The notes below the pieces were generated by a model. It saw nothing but the letters and a program-made list of their open reading frames with translations, did no database searches and had not been told where the DNA came from. A program made the translations under genes and the position numbers. This document shows positions 1-5,709 of a stretch of DNA of 17,950 nucleotides, piece by piece; positions within the stretch are counted from its first letter, which is position 1; every line of letters begins with the position of its first letter. Source of the DNA: Clostridiaceae bacterium UBA5444 (lineage in GTDB: Bacteria > Bacillota > Clostridia > Clostridiales > Oxobacteraceae); the NCBI GenBank assembly GCA_002426575.1, contig DIRE01000077.1, forward strand, positions 1 through 17,950, in the 5' to 3' direction.

Positions 1-260
1 GGTAATCAGCAGCCAAGTTCCGAATAGGAAAAGGTTCAACGACTATTCCATAGGGAAGTACCTACAAGCGTGGGGAAATGGGGAGCATCTTTAAAAGTTA
101 AAAGTTAAGGGCTAAGAATTAAAAGTTTATAAATATAACTTTTCACTTTTCACCCTTCACTCTTAGCTAAATAAGATGGTGATATAGTCTGTGCTCATAT
201 GAAAGTATGAGAAGTTCATAAGAGAACTGTATATGTGTAGCGAGCATATATGAACATCTA
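1..260 (+). ncRNA. Group I intron ribozyme, 3' half of catalytic core (partial)
   Basis: Conserved core elements are visible in order. A Q-like AATCAGCAGCC lies at 4-14, an R-like GTTCAACGACTA at 34-45 and an S-like GATATAGTC at 181-189. P7 forms between GACTA (41-45) and TAGTC (185-189). A small P6a-like hairpin is at 18-21/27-30 (TTCC/GGAA). TTCC-ATAG-GGAA at 46-57 follows the R element. After P7 come P9-type hairpins: CTCATA/TATGAG (194-199/206-211) and AGTTC/GAACT (213-217/224-228). The P element and 5' splice site are outside the window. The stretch at about 91-170, in a peripheral extension between R and S, is an AT-rich imperfect palindrome related to repeats elsewhere in the window. 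Confidence 0.75.
91..170. repeat. AT-rich palindromic repeat, family A, inside an intron peripheral loop
   Basis: This imperfect dyad pairs GCTAAGA (about 111-117) with TCTTAGC (about 161-167), with an inner AAAAGTT/AACTTTT stem. Its left half reads like the left arms of the repeats at 4004-4110 and 7096-7191 (CTAAGA..., AAAAGTTTATAAA). It lies between the R and S elements of the group I intron, in a position where insertions are tolerated. Similarity was judged by eye and the sequence is low complexity. Confidence 0.4.
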
Positions 261-297
261 AAAAATGTATAAATGTAAAGAAGATAATTCAAGGCAG

Positions 298-1409
298 CCG
301 TATTTTAAAATTTTATAATAAAGTTATTTTTATTCTTTATCAGCTTTAATTCTTAGTTGGTCAGTATAAAGATACTTTTTATGGTTATAATATTATATAG
401 AACATGTGTTCGAATATGATTGAACTATAAAAAGGGTGGTGGAAATAGTGGATACTATAATAAAGACAGTAAAGCAATATTCTAATGAATTAGATGATGA
501 TGCAGTAAAGGAATTACTATTTATAGCTAATCAATATAAGAATGTTAAAAATTATGTTTATTCAAGATATAGCGGTATAAATAGTATCCCACTATTGGGC
601 AAGGATAGACAGATAAGAGATGAGTGGACTGAAACAAAGTTTTATGAAGGGCGGAAACTTCCTGCGAGGTACTGGAAGTTAGCCTTATCTGAAGCTTTTG
701 GAAATATTAAATCTCAGTGGAGTAATACAAAACGTAAAATTAAAGCAGCGATAAAGCAAAATATTAATTTGTCAGATGAGGATAGACATTATATTTATTA
801 TGTTTTAAAGTTTGACAAATGCTATTGGAAGGTATTAACTAATCAAACTTTTGATATTCCTAAGATATTTGAAGATAAGGATTTAAATTATAAATATCTT
901 AATAACCTTATTAAAAGGTATACAAGAAGATATAAAGGCAATATACCTTATTCTAATAGAGAAACAACATTTTCTATTGATATGGGATTATATTTATATA
1001 AAGATGGATATATAAAAGAAAGACTTGAATATAAGTGCGATTATAATAGTATTAAATATACTTATATAAATCCAGCATACACAAGTAAGATGTGTAATAT
1101 ATGCGGTCAATTTGGTATTAGAAATGGTGACGTATTTACCTGCCCTAAATGTGGCAAAACTCATGCAGATTCAAATGCAAGCAAGAATATCTTAAATAGA
1201 AAATATGATAAAGAGATTAGTTTATATACACCATACAGCAAAGTAAAAGAAATATTAGAAGGAAGAGTAAGGGTTAGTTAATTAAAATAATTTGCCTAAA
1301 AAGAATATTTAATCACAAATGTATGTACCTCATATAGAAATATGAAGCGTATATTTTATCAGAAATGAGGGTTAAATAGTTCTTTAGATTATAAAATTTT
1401 AAAATACGG
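298..1409. repeat. Long-range inverted repeat flanking tnpB (arms 298-319 and 1388-1409)
   Basis: The two arms are exact reverse complements over 22 nt. The left begins CCGTATTTTAAAATT and the right ends AATTTTAAAATACGG. Allowing G-U pairs, the helix extends outward by about four more pairs (294-297 with 1410-1413). In the transcript this would close a loop of about 1.07 kb containing the whole TnpB gene and bring the intron core next to the 3' end. Confidence 0.8.
448..1281 (+). CDS. tnpB: TnpB-family protein with apparent internal deletion of RuvC-I/RuvC-II
   Basis: TnpB proteins are RNA-guided DNA nucleases of IS200/IS605 elements and ancestors of Cas12. The N-terminal part (to about residue 170) resembles the clostridial TnpB helical region, with a segment reading ARYWKLALSEAFGNIKSQW. 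The C-terminus has the zinc ribbon with cysteines near 216, 219, 232 and 235, followed by ADSNASKNI, which carries the last RuvC Asp (near 241). Only about 30 residues separate SIDMGLYLYKDGY from the zinc ribbon. In full-length relatives (about 370-420 aa) this interval holds the DLG motif and the catalytic Glu. The protein is 277 aa and has probably lost two of three catalytic acids. The GTG at 448 is preferred because GGGTGGTGG (434-442) sits just upstream; a GTG at 436 would overlap that site. Confidence 0.75.
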   Translation: MDTIIKTVKQYSNELDDDAVKELLFIANQYKNVKNYVYSRYSGINSIPLLGKDRQIRDEWTETKFYEGRKLPARYWKLALSEAFGNIKSQWSNTKRKIKAAIKQNINLSDEDRHYIYYVLKFDKCYWKVLTNQTFDIPKIFEDKDLNYKYLNNLIKRYTRRYKGNIPYSNRETTFSIDMGLYLYKDGYIKERLEYKCDYNSIKYTYINPAYTSKMCNICGQFGIRNGDVFTCPKCGKTHADSNASKNILNRKYDKEISLYTPYSKVKEILEGRVRVS

Positions 1410-1531
1410 TTGTGGGATAGTTTATGGAATTATAACTATGAATTAGTTAGTTGTAATGAAGTTTACGAACTGGTACATCCAAGGCTTTAAGCCACCAAAA
1501 GGTGTGATAAGTGCGAATTATCTAATCTGAG
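1388..1531 (+). ncRNA. Putative TnpB guide RNA (omega RNA) scaffold at IStron right end
   Basis: In IS605-type elements the omega RNA covers the right end of the element and continues into flanking DNA as the guide. This region is non-coding and structured: GGCTT/AAGCC (1483-1487/1489-1493) is followed at once by CACC-AAAA-GGTG (1493-1504) and a tail to about 1531. Its first 22 nt form the right arm of the repeat that encloses tnpB, so intron folding and omega RNA folding may compete. Boundaries are inferred and no promoter was identified. Confidence 0.4.
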
Positions 1532-1536
1532 TACAT

Positions 1537-1797
1537 TTGTACATATTTTTAGAACCAGAGTGGAGGCACAGAATATGGGAAAAGTATGTGGATTCTTTTA
1601 GTATGTTTGTGATAATACTATTTGTGGTTACTGCGGCTGTAAATGTTGCTACATATTATATACTTTTTTCAATGAAAATGCAGGAATACGTTAACTTTAT
1701 AGCACCAGCTGTGGTGTCTATAATTGTAGGGTTTGTACTGGCAAGTATACCAAGAAGGGGCGAGGATGAGGAATTAGCCAAAAGAGCGGGTAAATAG
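1537..1797 (+). CDS. Small predicted membrane protein, unknown function; start uncertain
   Basis: The open frame encodes up to 86 aa with two hydrophobic segments, at about residues 22-45 and 52-69. The end is charged (PRRGEDEELAKRAGK), which suggests a two-pass membrane protein. I do not recognise the family. The TTG at 1537 has no ribosome binding site. A perfect GGAGG (1562-1566) with 8-nt spacing precedes an ATG at 1575, but that ATG is in another frame and stops after 8 codons. One base fewer in the A-run at 1580-1583 would join this start to the long frame (74 aa). The frame is closed upstream by TGA at 1528-1530, inside the tail of the IStron, so it could instead be the 3' exon of an interrupted gene. 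A plain start at ATG 1603 (64 aa) is a third option. Confidence 0.45.
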   Translation: MYIFLEPEWRHRIWEKYVDSFSMFVIILFVVTAAVNVATYYILFSMKMQEYVNFIAPAVVSIIVGFVLASIPRRGEDEELAKRAGK

Positions 1798-1859
1798 TAA
1801 AATTGGTGTAAAGTTGCTGTAGGGATTACATGGAAGTAAAAAGGGGTCTAATTTACTTT

Positions 1860-1903
1860 TGTAATTAAGTATTGCGGTAAAACCAAAGCAATACTTAATT
1901 ACA
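1860..1903. repeat. 16-bp perfect stem-loop
   Basis: Arms 1860-1875 and 1888-1903 are exact reverse complements (core GTAATTAAGTATTGC), with a 12-nt loop GGTAAAACCAAA. No T-run follows on either strand, so it is not a standard intrinsic terminator. It lies 63 bp after the small membrane ORF and could still stabilise or end that transcript. Confidence 0.7.
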
Positions 1904-1929
1904 TGTTGTAAATAAAAACGACCTGGATT

Positions 1930-1988
1930 ATAATTATTATAGCTGCTCAAAACAGCGAAATATTGTTTTGAGCAGTTATAATAGTTAT
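1930..1988. repeat. 25-bp near-perfect stem-loop abutting tRNA-Pro
   Basis: Arms 1930-1954 and 1964-1988 pair along all 25 positions with two G-T pairs; the loop is GCGAAATAT. The right arm contains TATAAT (1977-1982) and ends one base before the tRNA acceptor stem starts at 1989. The dyad may therefore include the tRNA promoter -10 region, or be processed as a 5' leader hairpin. No convincing -35 box was seen at the usual distance. Confidence 0.75.
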
Positions 1989-2064
1989 CGGGGCGTAGCG
2001 CAGCTGGTAGCGCACTTGGTTCGGGACCAAGGGGTCGGGTGTTCGAGTCACCTCGCCCCGACCA
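1989..2064 (+). tRNA. tRNA-Pro, anticodon CGG
   Basis: The cloverleaf is complete. The acceptor stem is CGGGGCG (1989-1995) with CGCCCCG (2054-2060). The anticodon stem is CTTGG/CCAAG (2015-2019/2027-2031) around loop TTCGGGA, giving anticodon CGG at 2022-2024. The T arm is GGGTG-TTCGAGT-CACCT. Discriminator A2061 and an encoded CCA (2062-2064) complete the 76-nt gene. It reads CCG proline codons. The CCA directly abuts the stop codon of the convergent gene at 2065, so transcription must end inside that gene. Confidence 0.95.
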
Positions 2065-3105
2065 TTACATATCTTTAAGTAACATATCGTTTTCTTTTAT
2101 ATATCCTTTTTTTCTCATATATTCTGATACAACAAATGAAATAATTGCTGGTAATATAAAGTGCAATAAAGCTATGTTTATAAAGGTTTTTGGGCTTGCT
2201 CCCATTACATCTATGGTACCAAACTGTCCAACTAGTCCGCTAGTTCCCATTCCAGCCCCAACTTTATTACATTCCATTTTAAAAACAGTAGTTGATAATG
2301 GGCCTAATATTGCTGATGCAATGGTTGGCGGTATCCATATTCTTGGATTTTTTATTATGTTAGGTATTTGTATCATGGAGGTTCCAATGCCCTGAGCAAT
2401 AAAGCCGCCTATTCCATTTTCTCTAAAGGAGGATACTGCAAATCCAACCATCTGCGCACAGCATCCAACTACACTAGCCCCTCCTGCAAGGCCGCTTAAG
2501 CCTAAAGAGATTGCTATTGCAGCACTGCTTATCGGAAGAGTTAGGGCTATTCCCATAAGTGTTGATACTAATATTCCCATGGGGATTGGTTTAAGTTCCG
2601 TGGCCATGTTTATTAGGTTTCCTAAGTAGAACATAAATTTGCTTGCAATAGGAGATATGTAGTGTCCCGAAAAGCCTCCTACTAATATGGTTACAAGGGG
2701 AACAAGTACAATATCAACTTTGGTTTTTCCTTTAATTAATTTTGAGGTTTCAGCTCCTAAAATAGCGGCTACAAAGGCCCCCATAGGTTCACCTATGTTT
2801 ATTGAGGCAATTGCTGTATCTGCATTAATAGATATTGTGCCTGCGCCAATTGCACCTGTAACTATGGATGCAAATATAGCTAAAGGAGATGAACCGATGC
2901 TATATGCAACGCCAGCCCCTATGGCAGGCCCCATCATGTATTGGGCAAATTGGCCAAATGCTATTATGGTTTTTATATTAAGAAGAGTACCTATCTGCTT
3001 TATTATAAGTCCTATTATTAGGGATGAAAAAAGCCCAAGAGCCATCCCATTAAAAACTTTAACAAAGTAATCCTGTATTTTAGTTCCTTTATTAGATTTT
3101 TCCAT
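2065..3105 (-). CDS. PTS EIIC-type (EIIC_2 family) membrane protein
   Basis: This 346-aa, very hydrophobic protein has about eight to ten membrane segments and Gly/Pro-rich loops (for example GPAIGAGVAYSIG, GAGMGTSGLVGQFG). It resembles the stand-alone EIIC_2 family often annotated as a PTS transporter subunit IIC. No IIA or IIB partner is nearby and the substrate cannot be read from the sequence. The start ATG follows AAGGGGTG at good spacing. The gene has its own promoter (3165-3193), because a terminator separates it from niaR. An operator-like dyad overlaps the start of transcription. Its stop codon touches the CCA end of the convergent tRNA-Pro gene. A role in taking up a niacin-related compound is possible only by neighbourhood with niaR. 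Confidence 0.75.
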   Translation of the reverse strand: MEKSNKGTKIQDYFVKVFNGMALGLFSSLIIGLIIKQIGTLLNIKTIIAFGQFAQYMMGPAIGAGVAYSIGSSPLAIFASIVTGAIGAGTISINADTAIASINIGEPMGAFVAAILGAETSKLIKGKTKVDIVLVPLVTILVGGFSGHYISPIASKFMFYLGNLINMATELKPIPMGILVSTLMGIALTLPISSAAIAISLGLSGLAGGASVVGCCAQMVGFAVSSFRENGIGGFIAQGIGTSMIQIPNIIKNPRIWIPPTIASAILGPLSTTVFKMECNKVGAGMGTSGLVGQFGTIDVMGASPKTFINIALLHFILPAIISFVVSEYMRKKGYIKENDMLLKDM

Positions 3106-3122
3106 TAAAACACCCCTTAAAT

Positions 3123-3168
3123 TATTACTGATTAGTCATGTGTATATACACCAAACTAATCAGTAATA
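3123..3168 (-). promoter_or_regulatory. Operator-like nested dyad at EIIC transcription start
   Basis: Arms 3123-3136 and 3155-3168 are a perfect 14-bp inverted repeat (TATTACTGATTAGT). The 18-nt interior holds a second perfect palindrome, GTGTATATACAC (3140-3151). The outer right arm overlaps the -10 box and the predicted start point, so a protein bound here would block the promoter. From memory, NiaR sites have GTGT/ACAC half-sites, and the adjacent gene encodes NiaR, so NiaR is a candidate ligand. That link is inference. Confidence 0.5.
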
Positions 3169-3193
3169 TACCACCTTATAAAGATTAAATCAA
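3165..3193 (-). promoter_or_regulatory. Sigma-A-type promoter for the EIIC gene
   Basis: Reading the minus strand, a -35 box TTGATT (3193-3188) and a -10 box TATATT (3170-3165) are separated by exactly 17 bp. The start point would be near 3158, giving a leader of about 50 nt before the ATG at 3105. Confidence 0.65.
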
Positions 3194-3210
3194 GTATTTT
3201 TATTAGCCTG

Positions 3211-3252
3211 ATAATAAAACAAGAAGCCTCTAATTTAAGATGCTTCTTGTTT
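3211..3252 (-). terminator. Rho-independent terminator after niaR
   Basis: The stem AAACAAGAAGC / GCTTCTTGTTT (3217-3227 with 3242-3252) has a 14-nt loop. On the minus strand it is followed by TTTTATTAT. It lies about 20 bp after the niaR stop and isolates niaR from the EIIC gene. Confidence 0.8.
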
Positions 3253-3273
3253 ATATATTTATTCAAATATTTT

Positions 3274-3792
3274 TTATTTAATCAAATATCCTTTTTGGTC
3301 AAGCAATTCTTCTATTTTTTTTATTATTTCCTCATTATCTGCTTCAATTGAGTGAATATGAATTCCATCTGTTAGGGAAGATAAAGGCTCTGAGTTTGTC
3401 TTTTTAAAGCTTTCTATGAAGTTATCAACATCAAGTCTTGAGCCTATCATAAGAGGACTTTTTATCTCCCCATATAATTTATGCTCGACGATAACATCTA
3501 AAACTTTGCCTCCCATATCAACAATGGATTTTAATTCATCTTCCATTGCAGAATAACCGTGATGCCTGCAGACAATTGCTTTAACACATTTTTTTTCATC
3601 GCCCATATTTATCACTAAATATCCTTGTGGGGTTGATATTATATTTTCTCCCTTAGCCCTAAGAAGTGCAATATCTTGTACTATTATTTGCCTAGTCACA
3701 TTAAACTTGTTAGCTAATTCAATTCCTTTTACAGGCTTAGCTTTATTGCTTAAAATACGTATTATCTCTTCTCTTCTCTTTTCAGAATCCAT
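3274..3792 (-). CDS. niaR: NiaR, niacin-responsive repressor of NAD biosynthesis (3H domain)
   Basis: The protein is 172 aa. An N-terminal winged HTH (about residues 1-60, NKFNVTRQIIVQDIALLR as recognition region) is joined to a 3H domain. Its histidine clusters are at 77-78 (CRHHGY), 104 (VEHKLYGEI) and 145/147 (GIHIHS), as in NiaR/YrxA. Family knowledge: NiaR represses NAD synthesis and niacin uptake genes when nicotinic acid is available, and the 3H domain binds metal and ligand. No nad genes are in the window. The ATG at 3792 is preferred, with GAAGGTG about 9 nt upstream; a TTG at 3810 would overlap that site. It lies downstream of murC on the same strand, across a repeat-filled 323-bp gap, and could be read through from it. 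Confidence 0.88.
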   Translation of the reverse strand: MDSEKRREEIIRILSNKAKPVKGIELANKFNVTRQIIVQDIALLRAKGENIISTPQGYLVINMGDEKKCVKAIVCRHHGYSAMEDELKSIVDMGGKVLDVIVEHKLYGEIKSPLMIGSRLDVDNFIESFKKTNSEPLSSLTDGIHIHSIEADNEEIIKKIEELLDQKGYLIK

Positions 3793-3837
3793 AACTCTAT
3801 TCACCTTCAATCTGCCTCTGCTTATAATAAGTAACTA

Positions 3838-4002
3838 CCGGCTTTTAAACCGGCTATGTTGATTGACTTCCACTGCTCCAAAATGCCTATTTTTCTCTAA
3901 ATAAGTAAAGTGGATAAAAATAGGCATTTAAGTCGCTGCTACAGTAAATCAACATAGCCTGAGATCAGCACTGTAAAACATGGTTTTAAACTGGCTATGT
4001 TG
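3838..4002. repeat. Dispersed palindromic element, family B
   Basis: The element begins CCGG-N8-CCGG (3838-3853), then a long interrupted hairpin. Outer arms are GGCTATGTTGATT (3852-3864) with AATCAACATAGCC (3947-3959). Inner arms are AAATGCCTATTTTT (3881-3894) with its exact complement (3916-3929). A second partial copy of the start, GGTTTTAAACTGGCTATGTTG, lies at 3982-4002. The same motif recurs at 17911-17950. It has no coding capacity and looks like a small non-autonomous element or REP-like repeat. Confidence 0.65.
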
Positions 4003-4003
4003 T

Positions 4004-4110
4004 AGATAAGTAAGAACTAATAAGTAAGAACTAAGAGTTTATAAAGAAATTCAGCAAAGCTGAATTTCCACCACAACTATTACTTCTTAGCTCTTACCTT
4101 TTACTTATCT
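4004..4110. repeat. Palindromic repeat, family A
   Basis: Terminal arms AGATAAGTAA (4004-4013) and TTACTTATCT (4101-4110) are perfect. The interior carries AAGAACTAA units and a central perfect hairpin, GAAATTCAGC-AAA-GCTGAATTTC (4046-4068). The 7096-7191 copy shares the central AATTCAGC-GCTGAATT hairpin and the TAAGTAAGAACTAAGA arm. On the minus strand the central hairpin is followed by TTTATAAAC, so it might weakly end murC transcription. Confidence 0.65.
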
Positions 4111-4115
4111 GTAAA

Positions 4116-5498
4116 TCATTTTTCTAGCAACATATCCCCTACCTTATACACATCTCCAGCTCCCATGGTAAGTACTATATCCCCTGGGGATGCATTTTTT
4201 GCTATAAAATCAGCTATCTCATTAAAGGATGGTAGGTATCTAACCGAAACACCATTTTTACCTATTTTATCTGCTAATATTTTGGAGCTTATCTCTCCAG
4301 TATCTTTTTCCCTTGCAGCATATATGTCAGCTAGGATAAGCTCATCTACATCGCTAAATGCATGGGAAAACTCATCTAATAGCTTTATGGTTCTTGAATA
4401 GGTATGTGGCTGAAATACGCACCAAAGCTTATTGTGAGGATAGTTCCTTGCAGCTTTAAGGGTTGCTTTTATCTCTGTTGGGTGGTGAGCATAATCATCT
4501 ATCACCTTAACTCCGGAGAACTCCCCTTTAACCTCAAACCTTCTGTGAGTTCCGCTAAATTCTGAAAGGCTTGATTTTATTATATCTTTTTCTATATGGA
4601 ATAAATCTGCACATGCAATGGCACAAAGAGAATTGCTTATATTATGTTCTCCAGGGATTCTAAGTTTAAATCTGTCATAGTATTCCCCATTATGATATAC
4701 ATCAAATTCTCCAAATCCATTTTTATCATAGCATATATTCTTTGTCATCCAGTTTGCATTATTTTTGATTCCAAAGGTTACTAAGTTGCAATTACAACCC
4801 TTTGCAGCCTTCATTGCATTTTCATCATCTGATGAGGTTATTAGGTATCCGTCCTTAGGTATTAGCCTTATGAATTTTTTAAATGAGCTTATTATTTGGT
4901 CTATTCCGCTATAGAAATCTAAGTGATCCTTATCTATATTAAGCACAATTCCAACTGTAGGGTATAGCTTTAGAAAGCTTTCTACATATTCACAAGCTTC
5001 AGTTAAAAAATAAGGGCTTTTTCCAGGTCTTACGTTTCCTCCTATAGCATCTAACTCTCCTCCAACCATTATTGTAGGGTCAAGGTTTGCATTGCACATT
5101 ATAACTGATAAAAGAGATGTTGTTGTGGTTTTACCATGAACTCCTGCTACTGCAATCCTTTTTTCGTAATGCTTCATTATCTGTCCCAAAAATTCGGCTC
5201 TGTTCACTATAGGAATATTAAGCTCTTTAGCTTTAATAAGTTCTGGGTTATCCGCCTTTACTGCGGCAGTATATACAACAAGGTCTTGATCTTTAATATT
5301 TTCAGCATCATGGCCTATATGTATGGTTGCCCCTTTATCTATTAACCTATTTATTATATTTGAATTGTTAGAATCTGAGCCTGAAACATTAAAGCCATAA
5401 TCTAGCAGTATTTCTGCAAGACCGCTCATACTTATTCCGCCTATACCAATAAAATGTACTTTTAAATTATTATCAGATTTTAAATCAAATTCTTTCAA
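4116..5498 (-). CDS. murC: UDP-N-acetylmuramate--L-alanine ligase MurC
   Basis: MurC adds L-alanine to UDP-MurNAc using ATP, the first peptide step in cytoplasmic peptidoglycan precursor synthesis. All Mur-ligase landmarks are present (numbered from the chosen start). They are the Rossmann GIGGISM (18-24), the ATP P-loop GVHGKTTTT (119-127), EACEY (167-171), NIDKDHLDFY (187-196), GEHNISN (283-289), THRRFE (317-322) and DDYAHHPTE (334-342). The length of 460 aa is normal. The TTG at 5498 is preferred because GAGGAG (5512-5507) lies 8 nt upstream. The in-frame GTG at 5507 overlaps that site, so ribosomes could not use both. It is divergent from purR across 272 bp that contain two AT-rich dyads. 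Confidence 0.96.
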   Translation of the reverse strand: MKEFDLKSDNNLKVHFIGIGGISMSGLAEILLDYGFNVSGSDSNNSNIINRLIDKGATIHIGHDAENIKDQDLVVYTAAVKADNPELIKAKELNIPIVNRAEFLGQIMKHYEKRIAVAGVHGKTTTTSLLSVIMCNANLDPTIMVGGELDAIGGNVRPGKSPYFLTEACEYVESFLKLYPTVGIVLNIDKDHLDFYSGIDQIISSFKKFIRLIPKDGYLITSSDDENAMKAAKGCNCNLVTFGIKNNANWMTKNICYDKNGFGEFDVYHNGEYYDRFKLRIPGEHNISNSLCAIACADLFHIEKDIIKSSLSEFSGTHRRFEVKGEFSGVKVIDDYAHHPTEIKATLKAARNYPHNKLWCVFQPHTYSRTIKLLDEFSHAFSDVDELILADIYAAREKDTGEISSKILADKIGKNGVSVRYLPSFNEIADFIAKNASPGDIVLTMGAGDVYKVGDMLLEK

Positions 5499-5532
5499 TG
5501 AATACACTCCTCTAAATTAGTCTATAATTAAT

Positions 5533-5598
5533 ACTAAAATAATTTTAGTGCTAAATTAATACTTTATTAAATTATATACCAATATATAATTTAATAAA
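5533..5598. repeat. Two AT-rich palindromes in the murC-purR divergent region
   Basis: The palindrome ACTAAAAT-A-ATTTTAGT occupies 5533-5549. A perfect 16-bp inverted repeat, TTTATTAAATTATATA (5563-5578) with its complement (5583-5598), has a 4-nt loop CCAA. No GC-rich stem is present, so a terminator is unlikely. They lie in the leader or promoter region of murC and could be operators or cruciform-prone sites. Confidence 0.6.
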
Positions 5599-5709
5599 AC
5601 TGATTTTAATTGGGACTGGCATATTAAGTGAGATGGTGAGGCATTAAAGCTTTTTAAATTATTATTAAATATTCAGAAAACTGTTGAATGTTAGGGGCTG
5701 ATAATGTAG

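Larger units (their letters stand above)
1..1531 (+). mobile_element. IStron (group I intron plus IS200/IS605-type TnpB element), left part cut off by window edge
   Basis: A group I intron core at 1-230 is followed by a TnpB gene (448-1281) and a structured 3' tail (about 1388-1531). This is the layout of clostridial IStrons such as CdISt1, which move as IS605-like elements and splice out of RNA as group I introns. No TnpA (Y1 transposase) is seen in the window; it could be outside or absent. The left end and 5' splice site are outside. The right end is placed near 1531, after a small CACC-AAAA-GGTG hairpin (1493-1504) and about 27 nt of tail. That boundary is inference, because a group I intron should end in G and I have no empty-site sequence. 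Confidence 0.75.

Noticed and set aside
363..380. AGTAT-AAAG-ATACT plus T-run as a terminator before tnpB
   Set aside because: A 5-bp AT-rich stem is too weak to support a call.
436..447. GTG at 436 as tnpB start
   Set aside because: It falls inside the GGGTGGTGG binding site that serves the GTG at 448.
1860..1903. Hairpin as an intrinsic terminator
   Set aside because: No T-run follows on either strand and the stem is AT-rich; kept only as a structural repeat.
2039..2395. Plus-strand open frame opposite the EIIC gene
   Set aside because: It begins inside the tRNA, runs antisense to a clear membrane-protein gene and resembles nothing known.
5499..5507. GTG at 5507 as murC start
   Set aside because: Its first base is part of the GAGGAG binding site, leaving no spacing; TTG at 5498 has 8 nt.
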